A stretch of 64,000 nt of DNA. Source: Tipula vernalis. Taxonomy: Eukaryota; Arthropoda; Insecta; Diptera; Tipulidae. Both the position numbers and the translations under genes were made by a program. Positions 8,978 to 19,803 of the stretch are shown in pieces. Below the pieces are notes generated by a model, which searched no databases, had not been told where the DNA came from, and was given only the letters and a program-made list of their open reading frames with translations. Each line of letters opens with the position of its first letter. Position 1 is the first letter of the stretch. Location of the stretch: NCBI GenBank assembly GCA_958295665.1, contig OY282559.1, forward strand, positions 253,389,461 through 253,453,460, written 5' to 3'.

Positions 8978-11930
8978 TTTTGTTACAACTAAATCTTAAT
9001 CATTGTGAAGCGGCCCAAGACCTGCTCGATCAGGTGGTGCATGAGATTGGACCAGATGTTGCCATTGTACAGGCACAATATAGAAACCGCGATGATACGA
9101 TTTGGGCAGCTGACACAAGTGGTAGGGCTGCTATTTGGGCTTTCGGTCAGCGAGCGTTCCAAAACAATTGCTGGAAAGAACCTGATTTTGTCAGAGTTAA
9201 AGTTGATGGTATTCCTTTGTACAGTTGTTACGCTCATCCAAGTGCATCATTGGAGGAGTTCAAAGCTTACTTGGATCGATTGGTGAAGGACGCGCGAGAT
9301 CGACATCCTGTGTTTATCGCTGGTGACTTCAATGCTTGAGCTGTTGAATGGGGCAGCAGAGTATCAAATGATCGTGGTGTGGCTTTATTTGAAGCTTTTG
9401 CCACATTGCAGATTGAGCTGCTAAACACAGGTAGTGCGGCAACATTCCGCAGAGGCAACGCTAACTCCATAGTTGACCTTACTTGGGTTAGTAGTTGCAT
9501 GTTGAGTAAAGGCGTTACTTGGGAGGTGAGTGAACGATATACACACAGCGACCATCAGGCGATAATATGCCAGCTCAACGGTGTTACTCTTCAAGGAAAT
9601 CAAACCAAACCAAATATAGCAGATATACAGGTTGGAGCACAAAACACTTCGATGAAGGTATGTTCTTGTACATGCTAGAAAACGTAAGTATCTCGGGAGT
9701 AGCTGAAAACAAGGTTTCACAAGTTAAGAGGTGTATTACAAAAGCGTGTGATGCGGCAATGCCTAGAAGGACAGGGAATAGCCGTCGTAAAGCTGTTTAT
9801 TGGTGGAATGAGGAAATTGCGAGGTTACGTCGTAAATGCTTCAGGGCGAAACGAAGGTACCAGCGTCTAAGGGGTGGAGGTAGCGAGGATCGGCGACAAG
9901 CTTGCTGCAGTGCTCGATTGGAACTTAAAACCACCATTAAGCTGAGCAAACGACAATGTTTTAGTGAGCTTTGCGAAGAAGTTGATCGCGAGCCGTGGGG
10001 TCGGCCATACAAAATAATCATGAAAAAAGTGAAAGGCAGTAATTTTAACTCTCCTACCTGCCCAAACATGATGTACAATATCGTAACTTCGTTGTTCCCG
10101 CAACAGGAACACATACCGAATACGGAATCAATGGCACTAGATGATAATGTAAGAAGGTCAAGTGTCACAATCGATGAAGTGGTCGAAGCTGCCAGTAAAG
10201 TTGGCAATAATAAGGCACCTGGGCCTGATAACATCCCGAATTTGGCACTCAAATTAGCAACTCGAACGATACCAGAGCTGTTTGCTAATGTCTTCGAGTC
10301 ATGCCTAAGCGAAGGCGTGTTTCCTGCGAGGTGGAAAAAGCAAAGGCTAATGCTGTTGCCGAAAGGCAAGAAACCCCCTGTAGATCCGTCGTCATACAGA
10401 CCCTTATATATGCTCGACACTGCGGGTAAGACACTGGAACGAGTGATTTCGGGCAGATTACAGGAGGCAATTGTACGCTCCGGTGACCTTGCAAAACTTC
10501 AATATGGCTTCAGATAGGCGCACTCAACAATTGATGCTGTTAATCTCGTTAAGGGTATTGCACAAAATGCGATTTCCGGGAGCAGATGGAAGGGAGGTAA
10601 CAAGCAATATTGTGCAATTGTTACGTTGAATGTAAGAAATGCATTCAACATGGCAAGATGGGATTGCATATTGGAGGAATTACGTCGAAGGAAAGTTCCA
10701 CGTTATTTGCTAAATATTATCAACGACTATTTCCATGACAGGATTCTTCTATATAAAACGGATGATGGTACAAAGGAATACAGTATCACGGGAGGTGTGC
10801 TTCAAGGTTCTGTACTGGGTCCACTGCTGTGGAACATAATGTACGATGGCGTGTTCAGGCTCCGAATAGCTGAAGAAGCCAAGGTGATCGGTTTCGCGGA
10901 CGATATTGCTATTGTAGTAGTTGCGAAATACAAGGAAGAGATAATCCGGGTATGTAATGAGACTATATGTATAATCCGCCACTGGTTACAATCTGTTGGC
11001 TTACAATTGGCTGAGCAAAAGACCGCATCGGTACTAATTACTAGCAGGAAGGTTAAGGTGACCATAAATTTGGAGGTAGGTGAATTTGTTATCACTTCGC
11101 AACCAACAATTAGCTATCTGGATGTCACCATTGACGCCAGATTAAACTTCAAGGAGCATATGAAAACCGTTGCCGTGAGGGCCGCTACAGTGAATAACGC
11201 ACTGTCCCGAATAATACCAAACACAAGTGGGGCAAGACAAAAACGAAGAGTGCTATTGATTAATGTTGTCTCATCGATCATGTAATATGGAGCTCCGATT
11301 TGGGCGGATGAAGCGAAAACCTAGTATGGGCGCAAGATGAATTCCGTCTATCGACTCAGCGCTTTGAGAGTGATCTGCGCGTTTCGGACAGTTTCGGATG
11401 ACGCAGTGTGTGTTATTGCAGGAGTGCCTTCCATAGAAATGCTAGCTAAATAACGTAAAAAAGTATACGCAGAACGTGGAAGCGATGCAAATGCTAAGAC
11501 AACACGGAAGCTTGCTCGCGACACAACTATGGTCGAGTGGCAAAATAAATGGAGTCAATCAAACAAAGGACGATGGAAGCACGGGGAAGCCGACTACTAC
11601 CTGACCCAATTCTTAACAGGTCATGGCTGTTTTGAAGAATACTTGTTCAAGTATAAACATGACGACAGTTCATATTGCCTGACATGCACTGGTGTAGTGG
11701 AGAATGTCGAACACATATTTGTCGAATGCCCACGGTTTGGAGATACGCGTCAGATGCTCGATGAAATCATGGGGCAGCACATTACTCTCGAGAATGTGTT
11801 GAATGCCATGTTAAAATCTGAGGAGAATTGGATTGCTGCTAGTGAAATTATCTGTGGAGTGATGAGGCAACTTAGGAGGCTCGAAAGGGAGAGGTGCGGT
11901 AGTCGATCCGTGCCAATCGTCGAGGATTAG
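8974..11930 (+). pseudogene. LINE ORF2: endonuclease plus reverse transcriptase (dead)
   Basis: Begins MILLQLNLNHCEAAQDLL, the start of an APE-type endonuclease. HPVFIAGDFNA is followed by a TGA (9337) where Trp is usual, and the frame continues through SDHQAI. A frameshift lies near 9600..9630. The reverse transcriptase follows with NKAPGPDNIPN, SSYRPLYMLDTAGK and YGFR then TAG (10515). Motif A reads TLNVRNAFN, so the usual catalytic Asp is Asn. GGVLQGSVLGPLLWN and FADD are intact. Further stops are at 11283, about 11322 and about 11450. A terminal CxxC...HxxxxC motif lies near 11680..11730. It was a reverse transcriptase for target-primed integration and is now inactive. Confidence 0.85.
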
Positions 11931-12045
11931 AAGGGCACCATTGCTGAACGCCTGCCTCGCGATGTAATGTCTAGCGATGGTTTCGCGGGGCTGTATGGCA
12001 TGGATATTGGGGGATGGTTTTAGTTGGTAAAAATCCAACAGTCTT

Positions 12046-12298
12046 AGGCTGGAAACACACCGAATTAGTCAAAACGTTTTTGCTTCGAGTAGGCAAGACT
12101 CTCTAAACATAGTGCACATTCAATCAAACAAATTGTTTTTAGTCAAATTGTCTCGTGTTGCTTTATAGGTTGGTGTGAATTGATTTTATAGAATACAAAA
12201 TGTCGTCGGAGTCAGAGGATGATTTTCTATTATGTGCTTATTATTTTATATACAAATATGATAAACCAACCTAAAGATTCGGCAGTATGTATATTGTC

Positions 12299-12364
<66 letters not shown>

Positions 12365-12815
12365 AAGTAGGTACATATATATATTGTTGTAGGTATATTG
12401 TATTTTAATACAATTTTTTTTTATACTACAAAAATCCTTATTAATTTGATTTAAAAAACAGCGACCACGAAACGACTTCAAACACTTTTTTTTTTGATTC
12501 AATCAGTTTTGTCTTGTGTTGCTTTGATTTGTGTCAGTGTGAATTAGCACATTGATTTATAGAGTATGAAGACCTTCAATCATGTTTCATTAGTCAAATT
12601 TGACCTAACACAATTTTGCTTTATTGTGTGTGAATGGATTCATAAAGCACAATACAATGTTTACCGTTCTATGTTTTATGAAACAAAATGTTTGACGTAA
12701 AATTGTTTTGCCTGATTCAGTGTGCATAGCGCTATACAATCGTATGCGTTCTGACCGCCAGTCGCATTAAGACAAGAAAAAAACGTTTTGTATAATTCGG
12801 TGTGTTTCCATCCTT
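12046..12815. mobile_element. MITE-like element, about 770 bp
   Basis: The left end AGGCTGGAAACACACCGAAT recurs inverted at the right as ATTCGGTGTGTTTCCATCCT. The similarity continues through CAAAACGTTTTT. No coding capacity is seen. It abuts the 3' end of the LINE. The target duplication is unclear, so superfamily is unassigned. The interior is AT-rich with several words resembling GTGTTGCTTTRTAGGTTGGTG. Confidence 0.65.
12301..12361. repeat. (TA)n microsatellite, about 61 bp
   Basis: Uninterrupted alternating TA inside the MITE-like element. It produces the tyrosine and isoleucine runs of the spurious minus-strand frame there. Confidence 0.98.
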
Positions 12816-12867
12816 ACATGTCAGTTTCGGTTCACATGTAAGCTCTTTTGAAGATCTCCCCTCCACC

Positions 12868-12916
12868 AAAAAAAAAAAAACACACACACACACGCGCGCC
12901 ACACACACACACACAA
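12868..12916. repeat. A-run then (CA)n/(CG)n microsatellite
   Basis: An A run followed by CACACACACACACGCGCGCC and more CA units. Confidence 0.95.
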
Positions 12917-12917
12917 A

Positions 12918-13007
12918 CGTATTCTATAACAATTCATCGGCTTAGGTTAGGTTAAAAATCGCGCGATTTTTAACCTAACCTAAGCCGATGAATTATTATA
13001 GAATACG
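12918..13007. repeat. near-perfect 90-bp palindrome
   Basis: Two arms of about 45 bp meet at the centre between 12962 and 12963 (ATCGCGCGAT). Only one mismatch is seen (ATAAC against ATAAT). Each arm contains TTAGGTTAGGTT or its complement. The right arm runs directly into the right-end CCCGTA repeats of the large element. It can form a cruciform or foldback hairpin. Confidence 0.9.
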
Positions 13008-13117
13008 GGATTTTGGGATACCTACGGGATTTTGGAATACGGGATTTTTTAATACAGTATTACCTATACGGGATTTTGTAAACGGTATTTTGTCATACGG
13101 GCAACTGTACCCAACCC
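13005..13117 (-). repeat. right inverted end with CCCGTA/TACGGG repeats
   Basis: Contains repeated ATACGGGATTTTG words, the reverse complement of the left-end CAAAATCCCGTA words, and ends in CCC against the AATATGCC duplication. Confidence 0.65.
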
Positions 13118-13125
13118 AATATGCC

Positions 13126-14740
13126 AATATCCTTTAAGGAAATAAATCGTCAAATTCTTTAAGGTTTTTTACTGATTCGCTGGATATCACTTTAATAACC
13201 AAAAACGTATCGGGCATTTATTACTGGAGTTATTGGTAATTTTGAATAATATTTAAACAACAATAGAGAAAAATTAAAAAAAAATCGAAGAATCTTATTT
13301 GAAAATTTGTGAGAGCATCCGTCAATCTATGTACTTATTTTTACATTAATTGTACAACAATTATATTTTCGACTCGCCCGCTATTTATTAACACAACAGA
13401 AACATTAGAGGAAAGTCAAAATACGTCTGAAAATTGTGAATACAATAAAACTTTGATAAAACTGTCAAATTTGATATACGAGTATCACTGTAAAAACTAG
13501 ATTTGAAATATTATTATTTGTCGACAAAATTGCAAATTGCATTGCAACAGCAAAATTCCCAAACTACCTTTAGTATGGCATATTATGTATTAATAAATAG
13601 CACCAACAAAACAAAAAATAATAATTTATGCTCCTAAAATTACCATTGCTAATTTATGATGTATTGTTACGCAAAACAAAAAAAACATTTATGCGAAATG
13701 TGAACATACGAATTATGCACATAACAACAAATTGAATAAACGTAAAATAATATTTCACTATCACAAAAAGCCCAACTGTACAACACTGGTCGGTAAAGAT
13801 AATCCGCATAAATTTCCGAGTATAGGCCCTTTTTTCTTAAACACAATCACAAGATCTATTATTTAATTAACTGAATATCTATATATGTATTAACTGATAT
13901 CCGTACACTCACCTCAAACCAATTTTTACATAGTCGCCGTGACATGAAATGTTTATGAAAAAATGAAAATTGGTTTAATATTTTCTTTTAATTTTTGTTG
14001 TGAATTTTGGTTTTGTACCGAAATATGTATAATTATGTGTATCATGCAGATTTGAGCCTAAATAAACATTTATTCAACTAAAAACTATATAATTGTTGTG
14101 TTTACATTTTGGATATGAGATATCAGAGAGAATACATAATAACAGCAATTGTATACTATATATACATACTATATGTACGATTTTGTATAATGAGTACAGC
14201 AAAATATTCTGTTTGCTAATTTCGAATTAAATGGCTCAAGTTTTTATTTTCATTTGCATAACGCAAATAAGTAATCAAATTTTATTATATTACGTTGACG
14301 CGGTTTTGGTTTTCAGTGTTATGTATTACATTTGTAGATAGTTCATTATCGAGTTACCACAGTAATAATTATATTATGCTATTTATAGAAGACGACGACG
14401 CTACTGGAATTTTTTTGAATTATTTTATTATCTTTTAGATTTTACATCTTTCCATCAACATTTTCATGTTTTTAATTATAGGCGTTTTAAAAATTTTGTA
14501 GTGTTTTGTTGAGAGAACATAGCAAAAATAAACGAATAATTTAAATGAAGTATATTAAAATACAATTACGGTAGAAAATTAATATGTTGCTACAACATTA
14601 GATCAATTTAAATATATTGATTGGACCTTTTAGATGATGATTTGTGTAGTAGTGAAAAATCATTTATTTATTTATTCTGATACTGCAACTGCCAAATGAA
14701 ATAACCACTCTCGAAAACGAAAATATGATTTGATTTAGAG
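13126..14740. other. AT-rich DNA without a clear gene
   Basis: A 63-codon plus frame at 13309..13500 lacks an ATG, domain or splice context. One possible first exon on the minus strand (13913..13945) is listed separately. Otherwise nothing recognisable. Confidence 0.5.
13913..13945 (-). CDS. possible isolated first coding exon (weak)
   Basis: Read on the minus strand, an ATG opens 11 codons, MSRRLCKNWFE, ending exactly at a GTGAGTG donor (13912..13906). No in-frame partner exon or promoter was found, so this may be chance. I infer it only from the start plus donor. Confidence 0.15.
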
Positions 14741-14956
14741 GGACTATTATGAAATTTTTCGATTTCGAATTTTTACGATATCGAAAAAAATCGATCGGCC
14801 GCTGATTTACCCTTTTATGAAACTTGGTATATCGAATTTATAATGTTGTGATTTGTTATTCATATAAATCAACCTTAAAAAATCCGGAAAGATAATAGGG
14901 CGGATTTTTTTTTTGATATCGTGAGAATCCCAAATTGAAAAATTTCATAATATGTC
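14741..14956. mobile_element. MITE, about 215 bp
   Basis: GGACTATTATGAAATTTTTC on the left matches GACATATTATGAAATTTTTC on the opposite strand at the right end, continuing to a CGATATC word in both arms. No coding capacity. Target duplication not clear. Confidence 0.65.
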
Positions 14957-15099
14957 ATAAAAGAGAAGCAACATCTACCAATTAATATTGTAAGAAAATC
15001 AATATCAGATCATTCTGTAATCCAAATTATGATGAAATCGGCAATGTAGAATGAATGTAAGGTCCTTAAATAATAACATGTGGAAAATAAATACGTCAG

Positions 15100-17740
15100 A
15101 CCCATCGGAAGTTAACCATGAAGCTTAAAGTGGATGGTCACAGAGGACTTACAAAGTAAAAATCTGAAAATATTAGATGCTGTGAATATCATCAATACAG
15201 AGAGAATACAGCACCAAAATGGGAGTTCCACCATTAGGAAAAAGGGGGCAGGCTTCAAATTTTTTATGTTAACATTTGGTAACAAAGAAACATCCAAAAT
15301 ATAAATAATTTAAAAGAAATACTAAATATGAGATTTAAAATTGAACTTATGAAGAAAAATAATACAAAAATACCTCAGTGCAAGAAGTGTCAAAATTATA
15401 CAATAATTAGACACAGAAATACTGCGGACAGAACCTACGATATGTGCTGGTAACCACATGACAGAAGTCTGTCCAATAAATACAAATATTCCAGCAAAAG
15501 GTGTAAACTGCAAAGGACAAAGTCTTGCCAATTATCGAGGATGTGAGGTAGCAAAACAACTAAAAAAAAAAAATTCGACATCGCACTAGAAAGTGACCGC
15601 AAGGCCAGGGAAAGCTGCACAATTTCCAAACATCGAATGCCGAGACACGAAGCTCAATGACAATAAACCCAGCCAGCAGAGCAAACATTCGCACAAGCAA
15701 TAATAGGGTAAGAACGTGGAAAGCCATTTGTAACAAATAATGGTAAAATTATTGAAATTATCCTTAAAAGCATAGACGCTATACCCATTTTCTATTGTGT
15801 AATTCTCCTACTAAAAAGGCAAGAGGTGGTTCAGCTATATTAATTAAAGGCGATATCAAACATTATGAAGGAAAGCGACTTGAAGTCGGAGGACTATGTT
15901 AAACTCCTTAAATCACCAAATGATTTTAATGCAAAAAATACATTCTGGGGTTCCAGAACTAAGACACAGAACGGAAAACAGTTGCTTAGATGGGTATTAA
16001 AGTATGATTTTTTCACTCCGACGCCACACCAACATTCTGGTCTATAGACGCAAACAAGAACCCGGATCATAAAGATTTCTACATAACAAAAGCAGTATCC
16101 GACAATCTACATTCACATTGAAGATTTCGATGGCATCTCAACAGCATGCGCCAAGGCTAACTAACGAGAAAACTAATTGGAATTTGTTTCGTGATAAACT
16201 AATAAGAAATTCGAAAAACTTTTTCAGTGGAAGTAAGAGAATTGATCAAAGAAAAAGAAGCCTGTCAACTTATTAAAGAAGTTAAGTATCAGTCAATCAA
16301 TAGATATTTGAATAGTCTTATAGCTGGAAAGATATAGACTACTCGCTTTGGAAAACAACAAAGGGGCTGAGAAGACCTAAAAATACCTCCAATTAAGAAA
16401 CCTAACAGAATCTGAGCATGGTGCTAAAGAAAATATTAGACTAGTTTCTAAGATTGATGGACTAAATATAGAGCCTGTGAAGCTACATAAATTAAAAGAA
16501 GACATAAAATCTAATCTAACTCCTAGAAAAGCACCAGGATATGAATTGATCAGAGGCAAATCATCAAAGCCTTACCTGAGAAAGCAATACAAAAACTACT
16601 ACATTTGTTAAATTCTTTAAGCCGGGCTAAAATATATTAAATATATTAAAACAGGTCCTCAATGGAAGGTTGCAGAAGTAATAATGATAGCTAAACCAGG
16701 CTAATGACAATAGATCTTAGAGGTCATTTTCTCTACTACCAAAGATGTCTTAGCTGTTTGAAAAATTGCTACTTAAAAGAATTAAACCGTTAATAAATGA
16801 TAAAAATCTCATTCCATCATATTGGATTCCGAGAAAAGCACTCCACTATTGGGCAAGTACACAGAATCCAAACAAAATTGAAATTGTGCTGGAAAGTAAA
16901 AAATTATGTTCAATAATTTTTTTTAGATGTGGAACAAGCATTTGATCTACTAGAGTATGCCACAGGAGATTGAACTACAATTTTACTAATGCAAATTCCG
17001 ACAGGCTCTTTCGAGAAAAGCAGCAGAGAGAGCATCAGCGTTTTGAGAAGAGACCTGCAGAAATTAAGAGAAGGAACTATTGCAACATTTGCTAATGATA
17101 CAGTGATTAGGGCAATTGGAGATAATGTTGGAGAGGCAACTAGCAAACTTCAAAGAATCATATGATTTTAATATGTTCCGAAGATTATAAGAGAATTCAA
17201 TCCAGTTTCGAACTGATGAGTTTATGATTATGAAAAAATCAATCTTCTCATCAGGCCGCGGCGACTGGACTGATTATACCACAATTAACATTCTATCTTC
17301 AAAGAATCACTAATGAGGTTTGTAACTAAACAAAATGATGGTGTATATAACTCAACGAAAAGAAATCTGTTCACATCAACTTTTCTAATCGAAAGTTTAA
17401 CTGGATTCGAATAGAAATTAATTCAAGACATTTCTCTTATCCAGCTCTGGGGCTTTACTAAGAAGACGAACGTCACGTCATCTTCATCGAGATTTAAGAA
17501 AGGAATACGTCAGCGAGGAAATTAATAAGCATTTCTTGAAACACACATTACGTTCTTCAGGAAAATTTCTTCAGGAACATGAAAACAGACATACGTTACG
17601 TGGGAGACAGCCATATCGCCGCAAGAATGCTTTAAACAACGAGGCCAATGGATCTAATGAACTGGAGATTGTAAAACAAGAAGAGATTATATCGGGACCA
17701 AACCAATGGTAAAAGAGTATATTATATTGACTGATTGATT
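15100..17740 (+). pseudogene. degenerate Jockey-clade LINE (gag-like ORF1 and ORF2)
   Basis: Recognisable pieces in order: near 15370 PQCKKCQNYT with a damaged CCHC pattern, near 15500 CKGQSLANYRGCEVAKQL of the Jockey ORF1 knuckle region; near 16030 PTFWSIDANKNPDHKDFY, the endonuclease C-terminus; near 16500 LTPRKAPGYELI and near 16650 QWKVAEVIMIAKPG; near 16815 IGFREKHSTIGQVHR and near 16920 FLDVEQAFD (motif A). Near 17085 TFANDTV stands where FADDT is expected, so a catalytic Asp is Asn. Stops and frameshifts are everywhere. The family encodes an endonuclease and reverse transcriptase; this is an old inactive copy. The edges are approximate. Confidence 0.75.
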
Positions 17741-17910
17741 GATTGGAGTGTTTGTCCAAGCTATAAGCAAGACCTCCCGGAGACGAACGGGCCTCACCGA
17801 GCACATATTAAACACAACATAAAGAGGATTTGAAGAGGTTTAGTCAGTAATGATAGAAATTGACACGATAGCAGATTTAACTTATACAAATCAAAATCAT
17901 AATTTATAAT

Positions 17911-18305
17911 GGAACCTTTTGAACTGACAAACGATTCTAAGTTGCAGTACGCTGTGAGACATTAACGAAACCATTTATTTTTATCGGTAAACAAACGCTT
18001 TTTAGGGGTTAAAACCACTACTTAATTTGCGAAAAGAAGATAATTTCATCCCCTAAACGACAGATATGCAACCCTCATAATCTTATTTATAAGGAATAAT
18101 TACCAATTTATTTTATCCAAATAAGTGGAGTAGATGCCGAGATATAACGAAAAAATCGTTTTTTAAGGTTAAATTAAGAGGTGGTTTTAACCTCTAAAAA
18201 GGGCCTGGTTGCCGCAAAAAAAAAAAATGGTTTCGTTAATGTTTCACAGAGTACTACAACTTAGAATATTTTTATAATTTTTTGAATTTGACAGTTCAAA
18301 AGGTA
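17911..18305. mobile_element. long-TIR foldback MITE, about 395 bp
   Basis: The left arm begins GGAACCTTTTGAACTG and the right end, on the opposite strand, GTTACCTTTTGAACTG. The arms continue with CTAAGTTGYAGTACKCTGTG, ACATTAACGAAACC and GGTTAAAACCAC, so together they cover over 100 bp on each side. No coding capacity. Confidence 0.7.
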
Positions 18306-19425
18306 ACATACGATAAATTAGTTAGCAAAAGAGAACACGATATCTAAACTACGAAAACTTTTATTTATTTTTAAAGCCTCTTGGAATGAGTGGTTTGGTT
18401 CGCAGGGAGTGACGAATTAAAAGATTCGTTAATTTTTTTTTTAAATTATTTTATAAAATAAAATTCTTCTGAAAAAATTATTCTTAATTCGAAATCTGCT
18501 TAGATACTAGGATATTTCCGAGATTCTTGAGAAATTTGCAATTCAAATTTTAAAAATTGCTTCGAAAATATTTGAAAGTCGTCTAAGCGACAAGGCGTTG
18601 CGATTTCCCTACATTTTTGAGATTTTTCGATATTATGCGGCTTTACTGGTATTATTAATTTAATTTGAAATAATTTCTTCAATTCAGTTCCAATAATGAT
18701 CAATTGTTTTTTAACTTCAAAAAAATCTATCAAAGCCATTTAACTTCAAAGGCATCAAAAGAAGTCAGAAAATCAAAATATTTCTTTTTAAATTCAGACT
18801 AGTTCAAGCCAAATTAATATTTGGCATACCATCACATTTCCGCAATTAAAAATTCCTTGCGCAGAGTCCAACGCTAAACGGCTTTGGGGAATCTCTATTT
18901 TAGTGTAGTTTTTTCAAAAATGTTCCAATTTTTCTGAATCCTAGAATTTTAAAAAATCGTCAAAGCGGGGGTTTGGGGCGACAGTCTTTATCTTCTAAAG
19001 TATAAAACGAATTAAAATAATATTACAAACAAATTGTATATTTAAAAAACCTCATTTTTTGGGATTTTTCGTTTTATTAGTTTTTTTTTAATTTGGATAA
19101 CCATACCAACCCGAATATTTTTGACAAATTTTCAAAGGGATACCATCATATTCCCGAAAATAAAAATCCCCAAAAATTCAAAATAATGGGTTAGAGCTAC
19201 CAACAAATTTTACAAATCAATCTTTATCTCTAAAAATACAAATAAAAAAACATCACCCTGTATCTGTTAAAAGCCTTAAAATTAACAATTTAATTTAATT
19301 ATACATAATAAGTACTACCACAAAATAGAAAAATAAAAATGACTTTGCTGTTATAATTTAAGAAAGCTTGCTAGGCAGCCAATCCAATATCAACTGTATA
19401 ATGTTAACAAACGTCTCTTTCAAAC
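18306..19425. other. AT-rich DNA without a supported gene
   Basis: A 79-codon minus frame (18739..18500) starts with ATG but has Lys/Ile/Leu-rich composition, no recognised motif and no splice context; I leave it out as a gene. Short words such as TTCAAATTTTAAAAATT recur. Confidence 0.4.
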
Positions 19426-19587
19426 TATTGGCTGTACAAATAAGTTTTGAGAGATTTACAAAAGATGACGTAACTAGTAACCATCTTGTAACTATATTCA
19501 TGTTAAAGCGTCATCATTTGCCTCTAAAAATCAGTATGTGTCATTTGGCTAAAGTGTAAACAACATATTTTTTTTTGTGCTCTAACC

Positions 19588-19803
19588 ATGTCAACCTTTG
19601 TGCCAACAAAACACAGTTTGCGGGACGCGCTACTTTTTTGTTTTAATTTGAAGAAAAGCACAGCTGATGAATAGCGATTGCTGTGTGAAACATATGGGGA
19701 GCATGCTCCATCAATAAAAATATGTGAGTACTGGTTCCGGCATTTTAAAAGTGGCGATTTTGACACCAGTGACAACGAACGCTAAAGGAGGCCAATAAAG
19801 TTT
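19588..19803 (+). pseudogene. mariner transposase, N-terminal part
   Basis: ATG at 19588 opens MSTFVPTKHSLRDALLFCFN, followed by the helix-turn-helix region with ICEYWFRHFKSGDFDTSDNE, typical of mariner. In-frame stops replace residues at GATGAATAG and AACGCTAAA. The segment breaks at AAAGTTT where the LTR element entered. The domain binds the terminal repeats in active elements; this copy is dead. Confidence 0.9.

Larger units (their letters stand above)
7420..12042 (+). mobile_element. R1-clade-like non-LTR retrotransposon, full length but dead
   Basis: Carries ORF1 (gag-like, CCHC knuckles) and ORF2 (endonuclease, reverse transcriptase, C-terminal zinc motif) in R1 order, with the ORF1 stop and ORF2 start overlapping as ATGA at 8974..8977. 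It ends near a GGTTTTAGTTGGTAAAAATC sequence, reminiscent of R1-type 3' ends; the exact ends are uncertain. It is not in rDNA here but inside another repeat. Multiple stops and two or more frameshifts make it inactive. Confidence 0.8.
7131..13117. mobile_element. 6-kb element with inverted ends and 8-bp target duplication
   Basis: AATATGCC flanks both sides (7123..7130 and 13118..13125). Left end: GGGATCGGTACCTATGCCCG. Right end on the opposite strand: GGGTTGGGTACAGTTGCCCG. Both ends carry repeated CAAAATNCCGTA words. An 8-bp duplication with GGG ends could fit a Mutator-, Merlin- or hAT-related element; I cannot assign the superfamily because no transposase of its own is visible. The interior is filled by an R1-like LINE, a MITE, simple repeats and a palindrome, so the original element was probably a short MITE that later received insertions. 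Confidence 0.65.

Noticed and set aside
9797..10420. 207-codon minus-strand frame
   Set aside because: Shadow of the reverse transcriptase; no motif of its own.
12230..12502. 90-codon minus frame with a long Tyr-Ile repeat
   Set aside because: Translation of the TA microsatellite.
12940..12985. Telomeric TTAGG array
   Set aside because: Only two TTAGG-like units per arm of a palindrome; not an array.
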